The notes beneath the pieces are model-generated. The model saw nothing but the letters and a program-made list of their open reading frames with translations, was not told the origin of the DNA and did not search any database. Positions 6,294 through 11,715 of a DNA stretch of 12,261 nt are shown one piece after another. The stretch is from Haloarculaceae archaeon. Its GTDB lineage: Archaea > Halobacteriota > Halobacteria > Halobacteriales > Haloarculaceae. Positions within the stretch are counted from its first letter, which is position 1. Each line of letters begins with the position of its first letter. Position numbers and translations under genes: made by a program. Where the stretch lies: positions 1 through 12,261 of the forward strand of contig JAHENO010000100.1 of assembly GCA_018609945.1 (NCBI GenBank), read 5' to 3'.

Positions 6294-6755
6294 ATGGACG
6301 TGCACGACGACTGGATTCCGGAAGACGTTTTCGCGGCGTGTCTCGAGCGACTGCCCCAGGTGTGTGTCGAGGTCGTTCTGACCCACGACGGCGGCGTTCT
6401 CCTGGCCCGCCGAACGAACCCGCCAGCGGCGGGCGAGTGGTTCTGGCCCGGCAGCCGTCTCTGCAAGGGCGAGCGTCTGGAACCTGCGGCCCGGCGGGTC
6501 GCCAGCGAGGAACTCGGGGTCGCCGTGACAGTCGAGCGCCGTCTCGGTGTCCAGGAGCACTTCTGGGAGGCTGCAGCGCCGGCAGGTGCCGGCTCGCGGC
6601 ACACGGTCAACGTCGTCTACGAGGTGTCACCGACCGATGCCCTCGACGTGTCACTGGACGACCAGCACGACGACTGGCGACTCGTCCGGGAGCCCGAACA
6701 GGACCTCCACGAGTACGTCACCCGGTATCTCGCGGAATACGACCTCCTGGAGTGA
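6294..6755 (+). CDS. NUDIX hydrolase, GDP-mannose mannosyl hydrolase-like
   Basis: 153 aa from ATG 6294. The NUDIX region runs from about 53 to 76 (PGSRLCKGERLEPAARR, then VASEELGV). Relative to the standard box the first Gly is Ser54 and the usual RE pair is Arg68-Val69, while Glu60 and Glu72-Glu73 are kept. Loss of that Glu, plus RTNPPAAGEWFWPG before the box and DDQHDDWR (122-129) near the end, matches GDP-mannose mannosyl hydrolase-like proteins, which cleave the glycosidic bond rather than the pyrophosphate. The substrate is therefore probably a nucleotide sugar, but this is by family resemblance only. It lies 26 bases after the phosphodiesterase gene on the same strand. A hairpin at 6771-6786 follows the stop. 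Confidence 0.85.
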   Translation: MDVHDDWIPEDVFAACLERLPQVCVEVVLTHDGGVLLARRTNPPAAGEWFWPGSRLCKGERLEPAARRVASEELGVAVTVERRLGVQEHFWEAAAPAGAGSRHTVNVVYEVSPTDALDVSLDDQHDDWRLVREPEQDLHEYVTRYLAEYDLLE

Positions 6756-6770
6756 GGCTGGAGTCGGCAA

Positions 6771-6786
6771 CGTCCGTTTCCGGACG
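6771..6786 (+). terminator. Hairpin after the NUDIX gene
   Basis: CGTCCG-TTTC-CGGACG is a perfect stem of six pairs with a four-base loop, 15 bases after the NUDIX stop. It could mark the transcript 3' end; there is no following T-run. Confidence 0.35.
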
Positions 6787-6867
6787 CTGGCGGCGGCCGG
6801 GAGCACCGGGCTGTCCGCCGGCGAGGGCTCTTGCGTCTGGGAGGACGGCGAGCCGACCGGACCGGCG

Positions 6868-6921
6868 GTGTCCATCCCGGAACTTCCGGGCCGCGAGCGC
6901 GGCCCGACGGCCCCCGGACAC
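6868..6921. other. Nested, mutually exclusive inverted repeats
   Basis: Three perfect inverted repeats are packed into 54 bases: CCCGGAA-C-TTCCGGG (6876-6890), CGGGCCGCG-AG-CGCGGCCCG (6887-6906) and an outer pair GTGTCC (6868-6873) with GGACAC (6916-6921). The first two share bases 6887-6890, so only one can form at a time. The element sits between the NUDIX gene and the promoter of the zinc-finger/EF-1 beta operon and is not explained by any gene. Confidence 0.6.
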
Positions 6922-6977
6922 TGACCCTCGGATCGGCCCAACCGCAGGCACTCGTGCCCGCCACAGCGTTTGACAAC

Positions 6978-6985
6978 GCATAAAA
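6978..6985 (+). promoter_or_regulatory. TATA-like element of the zinc-finger/EF-1 beta operon
   Basis: GCATAAAA at about 6978-6985 is centred about 27 bases before ATG 7009, which supports that ATG over the longer frame starting at 6970 and predicts a leaderless operon transcript. Confidence 0.65.
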
Positions 6986-7008
6986 GCGACCGGCGGATAG
7001 GGCGGGGT

Positions 7009-7194
7009 ATGAGTGGCAGCGAGTCAGAGGGCAAACGGAAACAGAAGTGCGTCTCCTGTGGCATCAACATCGCAGGGACCAGCGCGGCGTCGTTCAAGTG
7101 TCCCCAGTGTGGCTACCGTATCTACCGGTGTGCGAAGTGTCGCAAGCAGAGCAAACTCTACGAGTGCCCGGACTGCGGGTTCAGGGGACCGTAA
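7009..7194 (+). CDS. Small double zinc-finger protein (HVO_2753-like)
   Basis: 61 aa from ATG 7009; a longer frame starting at 6970 is rejected because it would begin upstream of the predicted transcript start. Four CxxC pairs are visible (Cys14/17, Cys31/34, Cys41/44, Cys53/56), enough for two zinc-binding sites. The segments CVSCGINIAG, RCAKCRKQS and YECPDCGFRGP match the conserved haloarchaeal micro-protein typified, as I recall, by HVO_2753 of Haloferax volcanii. Nucleic-acid or ribosome-linked roles are suspected because the gene is followed after a single base by EF-1 beta, which implies co-transcription and translational coupling. No enzymatic function is indicated. Confidence 0.88.
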   Translation: MSGSESEGKRKQKCVSCGINIAGTSAASFKCPQCGYRIYRCAKCRKQSKLYECPDCGFRGP

Positions 7195-7195
7195 C

Positions 7196-7462
7196 ATGGG
7201 GAAGGTCGCAGCAAAGTTGAAGGTGATGCCCGAGGACCCGGACGTCGACCTCGACGACCTCCAGGAGCGCCTCGAGCAGTCCCTGCCCGAGGGGGCCAAG
7301 ATCAACGGGTTCGAGCGCGACGACGTGGCCTTCGGGCTGGTCGCCCTGCTCCCGACGGTGATCGTCCCAGACGAGGCGGGCGGCACTGACACCGTCGAGG
7401 AAGCCTTCGCCGGCGTCGACGGCGTCGAGTCCGTCGCCGTCGAGAACGTCGGTCGGCTCTAA
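7196..7462 (+). CDS. ef1b: Translation elongation factor 1-beta (aEF-1B)
   Basis: 88 aa, the usual archaeal length. It starts MGKVAAKLKVMPEDPDVDLDDLQERL and contains INGFERDDVAFGLVALLPTVIVPDEAG and the closing VEGVDSV-like segment (VDGVESVAVENVGRL), the hallmark of the guanine-exchange domain of archaeal EF-1 beta. It promotes GDP/GTP exchange on EF-1 alpha during elongation and acts in the cytosol. The start lies one base after the zinc-finger stop, so both are probably read from the promoter near 6980. L21e follows but has its own TATA box. Confidence 0.96.
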   Translation: MGKVAAKLKVMPEDPDVDLDDLQERLEQSLPEGAKINGFERDDVAFGLVALLPTVIVPDEAGGTDTVEEAFAGVDGVESVAVENVGRL

Positions 7463-7479
7463 CCGGCGCAGAACGCACG

Positions 7480-7486
7480 TTTTATA
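7480..7486 (+). promoter_or_regulatory. TATA box of the L21e gene
   Basis: TTTTATA at 7480-7486 is a strong TATA element centred 29 bases before ATG 7512. It gives L21e a promoter separate from the EF-1 beta operon and predicts little or no leader. Confidence 0.75.
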
Positions 7487-7511
7487 CGTCCCAGCGGACA
7501 ATCCAGTTCAC

Positions 7512-7808
7512 ATGCCCAACTCCAAGGGACCACGCCAGGGAACGCGGAACAAGCTCAAGAACAGTTCGCGCGAGCGCGGTACCTCGCCGCCACAGCAGGC
7601 CGTCCAGGAGTTCGAGGACGGCGAGTCGGTCCACCTCAAGATCGACCCGAGCGTGCCCGGCGGCCGGTACCATCCCCGCTTCGACGGCTACACGGGGACC
7701 GTCGTCGGCCAGCAGGGCGACGCCTACAAGATATCGATCGTCGACGGCAGCACCGAGAAGACCATCATCGCTTCGCCGGCACACCTCAGTGCCCAGGGCG
7801 GCGAATAG
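7512..7808 (+). CDS. rpl21e: 50S ribosomal protein L21e
   Basis: 98 aa, the full archaeal length. The basic N-terminal region MPNSKGPRQGTRNKLKNSSRERG and the SH3-like core (GESVHLKIDPSVPGGRYHPRFDGYTGTVVGQQGDAYKI) are diagnostic of L21e. The protein binds 23S rRNA in the large subunit. Its promoter TATA box is at 7480-7486. It converges on the VOC gene, with 25 bases between stops that include a pyrimidine run TTCTTTT at 7816-7822, which could serve as the L21e terminator. Confidence 0.97.
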   Translation: MPNSKGPRQGTRNKLKNSSRERGTSPPQQAVQEFEDGESVHLKIDPSVPGGRYHPRFDGYTGTVVGQQGDAYKISIVDGSTEKTIIASPAHLSAQGGE

Positions 7809-7815
7809 CGCTCCG

Positions 7816-7822
7816 TTCTTTT
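7816..7822 (+). terminator. Short T-rich run after L21e
   Basis: TTCTTTT lies eight bases after the L21e stop in an otherwise GC-rich gap between convergent genes. Oligo-T runs are the usual archaeal termination signal, although this one is short. Confidence 0.35.
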
Positions 7823-7833
7823 CGCGGCCTCGG

Positions 7834-8520
7834 TTACGCCAGTAGCGTCAGGTAGTGTCCGTCCGGATCGCGGAGTCTGACGCCACCGTCGACGGGTTCG
7901 ACGGCCAGTGCCTCGTCGGCCAGCGCGTCGGCACGTCCGTCGGGGTCGGTCGCGCCGATTCCGATGTCCACGTGGACGCCGCCGCGCGCGTCGGCCAGGC
8001 CGAGGTGTGGCTCCCAGAGTTCGATGTCGAACGCCGAGCAACGCAGCCGGACCCGGTTGCGCCCCTCGCCCCGGTCGACGACGTCGAACCCGAGGGTCCG
8101 ATAAAATTCGAGTGCACGCTGGAGGTTTTCGACCTCAAAGACCACCTCGAACACGCCGGAGACGCCCGGACCGTCGGCGTCGGCCCGTTCACCGAGTTCG
8201 ACGCAGTTGCCCTCGGTGTCGTAGAAGTACAGCGACCGGGCGGCGCCGAACTGGTGTTCGACGAGGTCGAACCGCTCGTCGAGGCGGTCGTACCAGTCGT
8301 CGTACTCCGCGGCGGGGACGGTCATCGCGTAGTGCGTGTGGAGGCCACCCCGGGGAACCGTGCTCGGCGCCCGCAGGATCAGGTCAGTCTCGCCGACGGC
8401 CAGGGTGGCTTCGGTGTCGGTCTCGCGGCGGACCGCGAGGTCGAGAAACGCCTCGTAGAAGGAGCGCGCGCGGTCGAGGTACTTGACTTCCAGCGCGAGC
8501 CAGCGTGGCCCCGATAGCAT
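7834..8520 (-). CDS. Two-domain VOC (glyoxalase/dioxygenase fold) protein
   Basis: 228 aa from ATG 8520. Two tandem vicinal-oxygen-chelate modules occupy about 1-112 and 120-228: WLALEVKYLDRARSFYEAFL and FEVVFEVENLQRALEFYRTLGFDVV start each, and YFYDTEGNCVELG and RLRDPDGHYLTLL end each. Metal ligand positions are incomplete: the first domain has Trp7, His63 and Glu108, the second Glu125, His183 and Thr225 in place of Glu. The fold is clear, but metal-dependent activity is doubtful or needs an unusual site; relatives include CatE-type dioxygenases, glyoxalases and resistance proteins. It converges on L21e and is divergent from the metallo-beta-lactamase-like gene. A perfect palindrome touches its ATG. 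Confidence 0.85.
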   Translation of the reverse strand: MLSGPRWLALEVKYLDRARSFYEAFLDLAVRRETDTEATLAVGETDLILRAPSTVPRGGLHTHYAMTVPAAEYDDWYDRLDERFDLVEHQFGAARSLYFYDTEGNCVELGERADADGPGVSGVFEVVFEVENLQRALEFYRTLGFDVVDRGEGRNRVRLRCSAFDIELWEPHLGLADARGGVHVDIGIGATDPDGRADALADEALAVEPVDGGVRLRDPDGHYLTLLA

Positions 8521-8539
8521 GGCGTCCACTTCGGACGCC
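8521..8539. promoter_or_regulatory. Perfect palindrome at the start of the VOC gene
   Basis: GGCGTCC-ACTTC-GGACGCC is a perfect inverted repeat with 7-base arms and a five-base centre. It touches the VOC ATG (minus strand, start 8520) and lies between it and the TATA-like element at 8545-8552. The arms are identical to those at birA (5440-5456); the centre is two bases longer. Confidence 0.7.
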
Positions 8540-8544
8540 CGGGG

Positions 8545-8552
8545 CAAATGTT
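8545..8552 (-). promoter_or_regulatory. TATA-like element of the VOC gene
   Basis: The minus strand reads AACATTTG, centred about 28 bases upstream of ATG 8520. It is a weak match but at the right place and the only A/T-rich patch nearby. Confidence 0.45.
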
Positions 8553-8665
8553 CTCGGGTCGCCGGGCGGCGCGGCCGTACCGCAGGACGACGACCTGTCG
8601 GTGGGTGGATCGACCCCCGTCGTTTGGGTGGGCATCTTTTGAGGGGTCGGTCCGTATCCCGTGAC

Positions 8666-9367
8666 ATGCCACTGAAGGATTCCGGCCCGGCGACGGAGTG
8701 GACGGAAATCGACCGGTTCGAGGCCGGCGACGAATCGACCACGGGCGGCGTCGGGTGGATCGCACACCCCGAGGAAACCATGCAGCGTGCGAGCCACGCC
8801 CTGGCCGTCGACGGCGAGGTGTGGGTCGTGGATCCGGTCGACGCCCCGGGACTCGACGACCTCCTCGAGGAATTCGGGGACGTCGCGGGCGTGGTCGTCC
8901 TCCTCGACCGGCACAAACGCGATGCCGGGGCGGTCGCACGGCGCCACGGGGTCCCCGTCTACCTACCGGAACCGCTGCGCGGCGTGGCGGGAGACATCGA
9001 CGCGCCCGTCGAGGGCTTCGCGGGCGAACTCGCGGACACGGGCTACCGGACCCAGACGGTCGTCGACAACTTCGCGTGGACCGAAGTCGCCCTCTACAAC
9101 CGGGAGGACGGGGTACTCGTCGTACCGGAGGCAGTCGGCACGACCGAGTACTTCCTCGCCGGCGGCGAGCGCCTCGGGGTCCACCCCGCCCTCCGGCTGA
9201 AACCGCCCCGGTCGCTCGCCCGCTTCGAACCCGACCGGATCCTCGTCGGGCACGGGGCCGGCATCCACGAGGACGCGGCCGACACCCTCCGGGACGCGCT
9301 CTCGGGTGCCCGCGGACGCACTCCGGACCTCTACCTGAAGAACCTGAGAACGCTCCTGCCAGTGTGA
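8666..9367 (+). CDS. Degenerate metallo-beta-lactamase-fold protein
   Basis: 233 aa from ATG 8666. The order of elements follows the metallo-beta-lactamase fold: EVWVVDPVDAPGL (51-63) where active enzymes have the strand before the motif, VVVLLDRHKRDAGAVARRHGVPVYLP (76-101) where they have HxHxDH followed by the allocrite helix, NREDGVLVVPEAVGTTEYF (145-163), and ILVGHGAGIHEDA (192-204) matching the late GHG segment. The metal motif is reduced to DRHKRDA (81-87), so hydrolase activity is unlikely. The function is unknown; a structural, regulatory or cofactor-binding role is possible. It is divergent from the VOC gene. A weak TTTTGA about 30 bases upstream may be its promoter. Confidence 0.7.
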   Translation: MPLKDSGPATEWTEIDRFEAGDESTTGGVGWIAHPEETMQRASHALAVDGEVWVVDPVDAPGLDDLLEEFGDVAGVVVLLDRHKRDAGAVARRHGVPVYLPEPLRGVAGDIDAPVEGFAGELADTGYRTQTVVDNFAWTEVALYNREDGVLVVPEAVGTTEYFLAGGERLGVHPALRLKPPRSLARFEPDRILVGHGAGIHEDAADTLRDALSGARGRTPDLYLKNLRTLLPV

Positions 9368-9380
9368 CAGAGACACGGGA

Positions 9381-9386
9381 CATAAA
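9381..9386 (+). promoter_or_regulatory. TATA-like element of the JAB-like gene
   Basis: CATAAA at 9381-9386 lies about 26 bases before GTG 9410 (21 before GTG 9404). The spacing slightly favours GTG 9410 as a leaderless start. Confidence 0.55.
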
Positions 9387-9403
9387 GGCGTCGCCGCCGT
9401 AGA

Positions 9404-9823
9404 GTGGGTGTGCTCTACGTCACACGGGGACTCGTCAGGTCGCTGTTGCGACTCGCGAGCGAGCGCGATCCCGACGGGACGACCATTCCCATCGCGGTGA
9501 CGCCGTCCGAGGACCTCCCGGACGCCGACCTCGCGGCGGGAACGCCCGTGTTCACCCACTTCTACATGCCCGATTCCGGCGGTTCGGTCAGTGCGGTCTT
9601 CGGGGTCGACCTCGGGACGCCCGCGGGGCAAACACAGGGACGGTTCGTCTCGCACCCCGAGGGGGACCTCAGGCTGTCGATGCGCGACGACCTCCACGAG
9701 GTCGTGTTCGTCGCCGTCCCGCCCTACGCCGAGGAGTCGCTGGCTGCCTTCGACCGGAGCGGCCGCCGCCAGGAGTTTACCATCCTCGATATCGAACCCC
9801 CCGAGGAACGGCCGGCGCTGTAA
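9404..9823 (+). CDS. Conserved hypothetical protein with JAB1/MPN-like pattern
   Basis: 139 aa from GTG 9404; GTG 9410, two codons later, is an equally good start and fits the TATA spacing better. I do not firmly recognise the family. The N-terminal helix VTRGLVRSLLRLASERDP and the later run GRFVSHPEGDLRLSMRDDLHEVVFVAVPP (80-107) resemble the JAMM protease pattern HxHP-x(6-10)-SxxD, with His84, Pro85, Ser92 and Asp95 in register but the first His replaced by Val82 and no clear catalytic Glu. It may therefore be an inactive MPN-fold protein. No membrane segment or signal peptide is seen. It follows the metallo-beta-lactamase-like gene by 36 bases and converges on the ribbon-helix-helix gene. 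Confidence 0.75.
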   Translation: MGVLYVTRGLVRSLLRLASERDPDGTTIPIAVTPSEDLPDADLAAGTPVFTHFYMPDSGGSVSAVFGVDLGTPAGQTQGRFVSHPEGDLRLSMRDDLHEVVFVAVPPYAEESLAAFDRSGRRQEFTILDIEPPEERPAL

Positions 9824-9848
9824 CGCGGCCAGCACTGCGACGCGGCCA
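9823..9848. repeat. Short direct repeat between convergent genes
   Basis: ACGCGGCCA occurs at 9823-9831 and again at 9840-9848, 17 bases apart, just after the JAB-like stop. No function is apparent. Confidence 0.4.
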
Positions 9849-9883
9849 ACCCAGTCAGCGGCGACGGGTCCAGTCGGGATGGG

Positions 9884-10093
9884 TCACTCTAGGTATCCGA
9901 GGTCGCGCAACTGGTCGGCAATCTCGGAAAACTCCGCTTCGGTTAGCTGTCCCTCCTGCTGGTGTTTGATGACGATGCTCCGGAGGAGAAAGCGCACCAG
10001 GTCGCTCGTACTCGAGAAACTGGTCCCCTCGATAGTTTCCTCGACCCGGTCGGCCAGATCTTTCGGGATCGATACCGTGGTGTACTCGGTCAT
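9884..10093 (-). CDS. Ribbon-helix-helix DNA-binding protein (CopG-like)
   Basis: 69 aa from ATG 10093; the open frame continues upstream (MPARGICGC), but MTEYTTVSIPKDL is the characteristic start. The ribbon strand YTTVSIP (residues 4-10) is followed by helix A (KDLADRVEETIEG) and helix B (SSTSDLVRFLLRSIVIKHQ), the classic RHH layout; residues 50-69 (LTEAEFSEIADQLRDLGYLE) form an extra acidic C-terminal helix common in haloarchaeal versions. It should bind DNA as a dimer through the paired ribbons. No toxin gene adjoins it, so a plain regulator is more likely than an antitoxin. Its target is unknown; RHH proteins recognise short palindromic operators. Confidence 0.88.
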   Translation of the reverse strand: MTEYTTVSIPKDLADRVEETIEGTSFSSTSDLVRFLLRSIVIKHQQEGQLTEAEFSEIADQLRDLGYLE

Positions 10094-10159
10094 GCACCCA
10101 CAGATGCCGCGCGCTGGCAAAGGCGTTGTGTCACAAGCCGGGCGCTGGCTGGCAACCCC

Positions 10160-10468
10160 TCACGGCGTTCGCTCGTCTGTCGTCCACTTCGTCGAAAACA
10201 TCTCCGGACACGGGTCGGTGTTGTCCGGCGAGAACGTGAGCGGGGCACCGGTGGTGTCGAAGGGCAACGCCTGTGTTCTATCGGTCTCTGTCGGGCCTGT
10301 GTCGGGTCGGGGCTGGGGTCGTGTGCTCATGTGGGTGGGGTGTCGGGGTCGGGTGTCGGTCGGTCGCAGGGTGGTCGGACGAAGACGGTTCGGAGACGGC
10401 GCTGTCGGAGAATCAGAGCGGACGTACAGCGCGTACTGCGACCATCGTACTCGTCCCGATGCACCCAC
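10160..10468 (-). CDS. Doubtful Pro/Thr/Arg-rich ORF
   Basis: 102 aa from a GTG at 10468. In its favour: TATAAAT on the minus strand (around 10486-10493) is centred about 23 bases upstream, and the last 35 codons (from about ALPFDTTGAPLTFSPDN to the end) have G/C-rich third positions and haloarchaeal composition. Against it: the middle is Pro/Arg/Thr low complexity with rare codons such as CGA, ACA and AGA, overall charge is basic rather than acidic, and I recognise no family. An internal ATG at 10330 would give a 56-aa version (MSTRPQPRPDTGPTE start). It could be a decayed gene, a small accessory gene or chance. Confidence 0.22.
   Translation of the reverse strand: MGASGRVRWSQYALYVRSDSPTAPSPNRLRPTTLRPTDTRPRHPTHMSTRPQPRPDTGPTETDRTQALPFDTTGAPLTFSPDNTDPCPEMFSTKWTTDERTP
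10304..10353 (+). other. G-quadruplex-capable tract
   Basis: Seven runs of three or four G occur in 50 bases: 10304-10306, 10309-10312, 10315-10318, 10333-10335, 10337-10340, 10345-10348 and 10351-10353. The last four are joined by loops of only 1, 4 and 2 bases, which satisfies the usual quadruplex pattern. G-runs this dense do not occur elsewhere in the window. Confidence 0.6.
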
Positions 10469-10529
10469 CCCTAATAAAGTTCATGATTTATAGCTATGGA
10501 TGAGAACACCTCCGGTCGCTACTCGCGCC

Positions 10530-11714
10530 TCACTGCCTGTCGACGACCAGCCGTTCGGGGTAGTCGACGAGGTTCTCGTAGCCGTCCTCGGTGACGACGA
10601 CGATGTCCTCAATGCGGACGCCGCCCACCGCGGGGTCGTACAGCCCCGGTTCGATCGTGACGACGTGCCCCGGTTGCAGTTCGCCGCCGCCCGTGGAGAT
10701 TCGCGGGAGTTCGTGGACGTCGAGGCCGACGCCGTGGCCGGTGCTGTGGATGAATCCCGTCTCGGTGCGCTCGTCGCTCCGGAGAGTCGGCAACCCGGCG
10801 TCCTCGTAGACGTCACATGCAGCGCCGTGAACGTCCTCGCCGGTCGTACCTGGCTCCAGGACCTCTAAAGCGGCTGCCTTGGCCTCGGCGGTCAGGTCGT
10901 ACCACTCCCGGAGGGTGTCGCCGGGAGTCCCGCGGAGGAACGTCCGGGTCATGTCGGAGTGGTACTTGCTGTCTTTCGAGCGCGGGAAGATGTCGACGAT
11001 GATCGGTTCGTCGGCCAGCAGGGCCCCGCTTCCGCGGTCGTGCGGGTCCGCGGCGTCGCGCCCGCAGGCGACGATTGTCTCGTCGAGCGCACAGCCGTGC
11101 TGGAGGAGCGTCATCTCGATGGCCCCCCTGACGCGCTCGCTGGTCAGCACGTCGCCGTCGTGGACGAGCCGATCCTTCCCGTCTACCGAGGCTCCGGCGA
11201 TCAGTTCCTCGGCGCGTGCCATCGCCGCCTCGTTCGCCCGCTGTGTCTCCCGCACGTACTCGATCTCCTCGTCAGTCTTGGTCGCGCGAACGCCGGTCAG
11301 GGCGCTCTCCCGGTCGGCGGTCACGGACACGCCCTGCTCGCGGAGACCGTCGGCGGTCCGGAGCGGGAACCGGGGCGGTACCGCCACCGAATCGACCCCG
11401 TGGGACGCCAGGAAGCGCGCGATCGCCCGGTCGGTCGCCTCGTGGCGGCCGTACTGCTCGATCAGTTCCTCGTGGTCGAAGTCCACGTAGCGCTCGACAG
11501 TCGCCGCGCGACTCTCGGCTTTCGCCCGGCCGTACTCGAGGCTGCGGGCGAAGAGCAGTCTGACCTCGCCGTCGTACAGCGTCACGAACGGATCGGGCGC
11601 GTCGAAGCCCGAGAGGTAGTACTGGTCGGCGTCGTCCGAGTCGCTGTGGAGCACGTAGCCGTCGACGTCCCGCTCGTCGAGGTGGTCGTCCAGCGCGGAG
11701 AGATCCGGATCCAT
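10530..11714 (-). CDS. pepQ: M24 family Xaa-Pro peptidase
   Basis: 394 aa from ATG 11714. The N-terminal creatinase-type domain spans about 1-145 (VDGYVLHSDSDDADQYYLSGF, then ESALTGVRATKTDEEIEYVRE), and the pita-bread catalytic domain about 150-390. All five metal ligands are in place: Asp241 (IIVDIFPR), Asp254 (HSDMTRTF), His327 (STGHGVGL), Glu355 (TIEPGLY) and Glu369 (RIEDIVVV); His334 follows in VHELP. The protein should be a two-metal (Mn or Co) enzyme cleaving X-Pro bonds in short peptides, in the cytosol. Prolidase versus aminopeptidase P cannot be decided from sequence alone. A TATA-like element and a perfect palindrome precede the ATG. Confidence 0.93.
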   Translation of the reverse strand: MDPDLSALDDHLDERDVDGYVLHSDSDDADQYYLSGFDAPDPFVTLYDGEVRLLFARSLEYGRAKAESRAATVERYVDFDHEELIEQYGRHEATDRAIARFLASHGVDSVAVPPRFPLRTADGLREQGVSVTADRESALTGVRATKTDEEIEYVRETQRANEAAMARAEELIAGASVDGKDRLVHDGDVLTSERVRGAIEMTLLQHGCALDETIVACGRDAADPHDRGSGALLADEPIIVDIFPRSKDSKYHSDMTRTFLRGTPGDTLREWYDLTAEAKAAALEVLEPGTTGEDVHGAACDVYEDAGLPTLRSDERTETGFIHSTGHGVGLDVHELPRISTGGGELQPGHVVTIEPGLYDPAVGGVRIEDIVVVTEDGYENLVDYPERLVVDRQ

Positions 11715-11715
11715 G

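Larger units (their letters stand above)
10094..10529. other. Long gene-poor interval with G/T-rich strand
   Basis: No convincing gene is seen here. The plus strand from about 10190 to 10390 is rich in G and T and poor in A and C, with imperfect GTGTCGGG repeats near 10299, 10341 and 10354. The right end has an A/T-rich patch (10471-10497) with TATA-like sequences readable in both directions. A leftward open frame at 10160-10468 is possible and is listed separately. No tRNA, SRP or RNase P RNA motifs were recognised. Confidence 0.6.

Noticed and set aside
8521..8916. N-terminal extension of the VOC protein to 8916
   Set aside because: It overlaps the start of the divergent metallo-beta-lactamase-like gene and would include the palindrome and promoter; the VOC domain begins right after ATG 8520.
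9884..10093. RHH protein as antitoxin of a toxin-antitoxin pair
   Set aside because: No small toxin-like gene adjoins it on the same strand; the neighbouring JAB-like gene is convergent and not a known toxin type.
10273..10503. Rightward 76-codon frame in the orphan interval
   Set aside because: It reads through the G-rich tract as Gly/Val/Cys-rich sequence, ends in an unrelated AT-rich patch and shows no coding bias.
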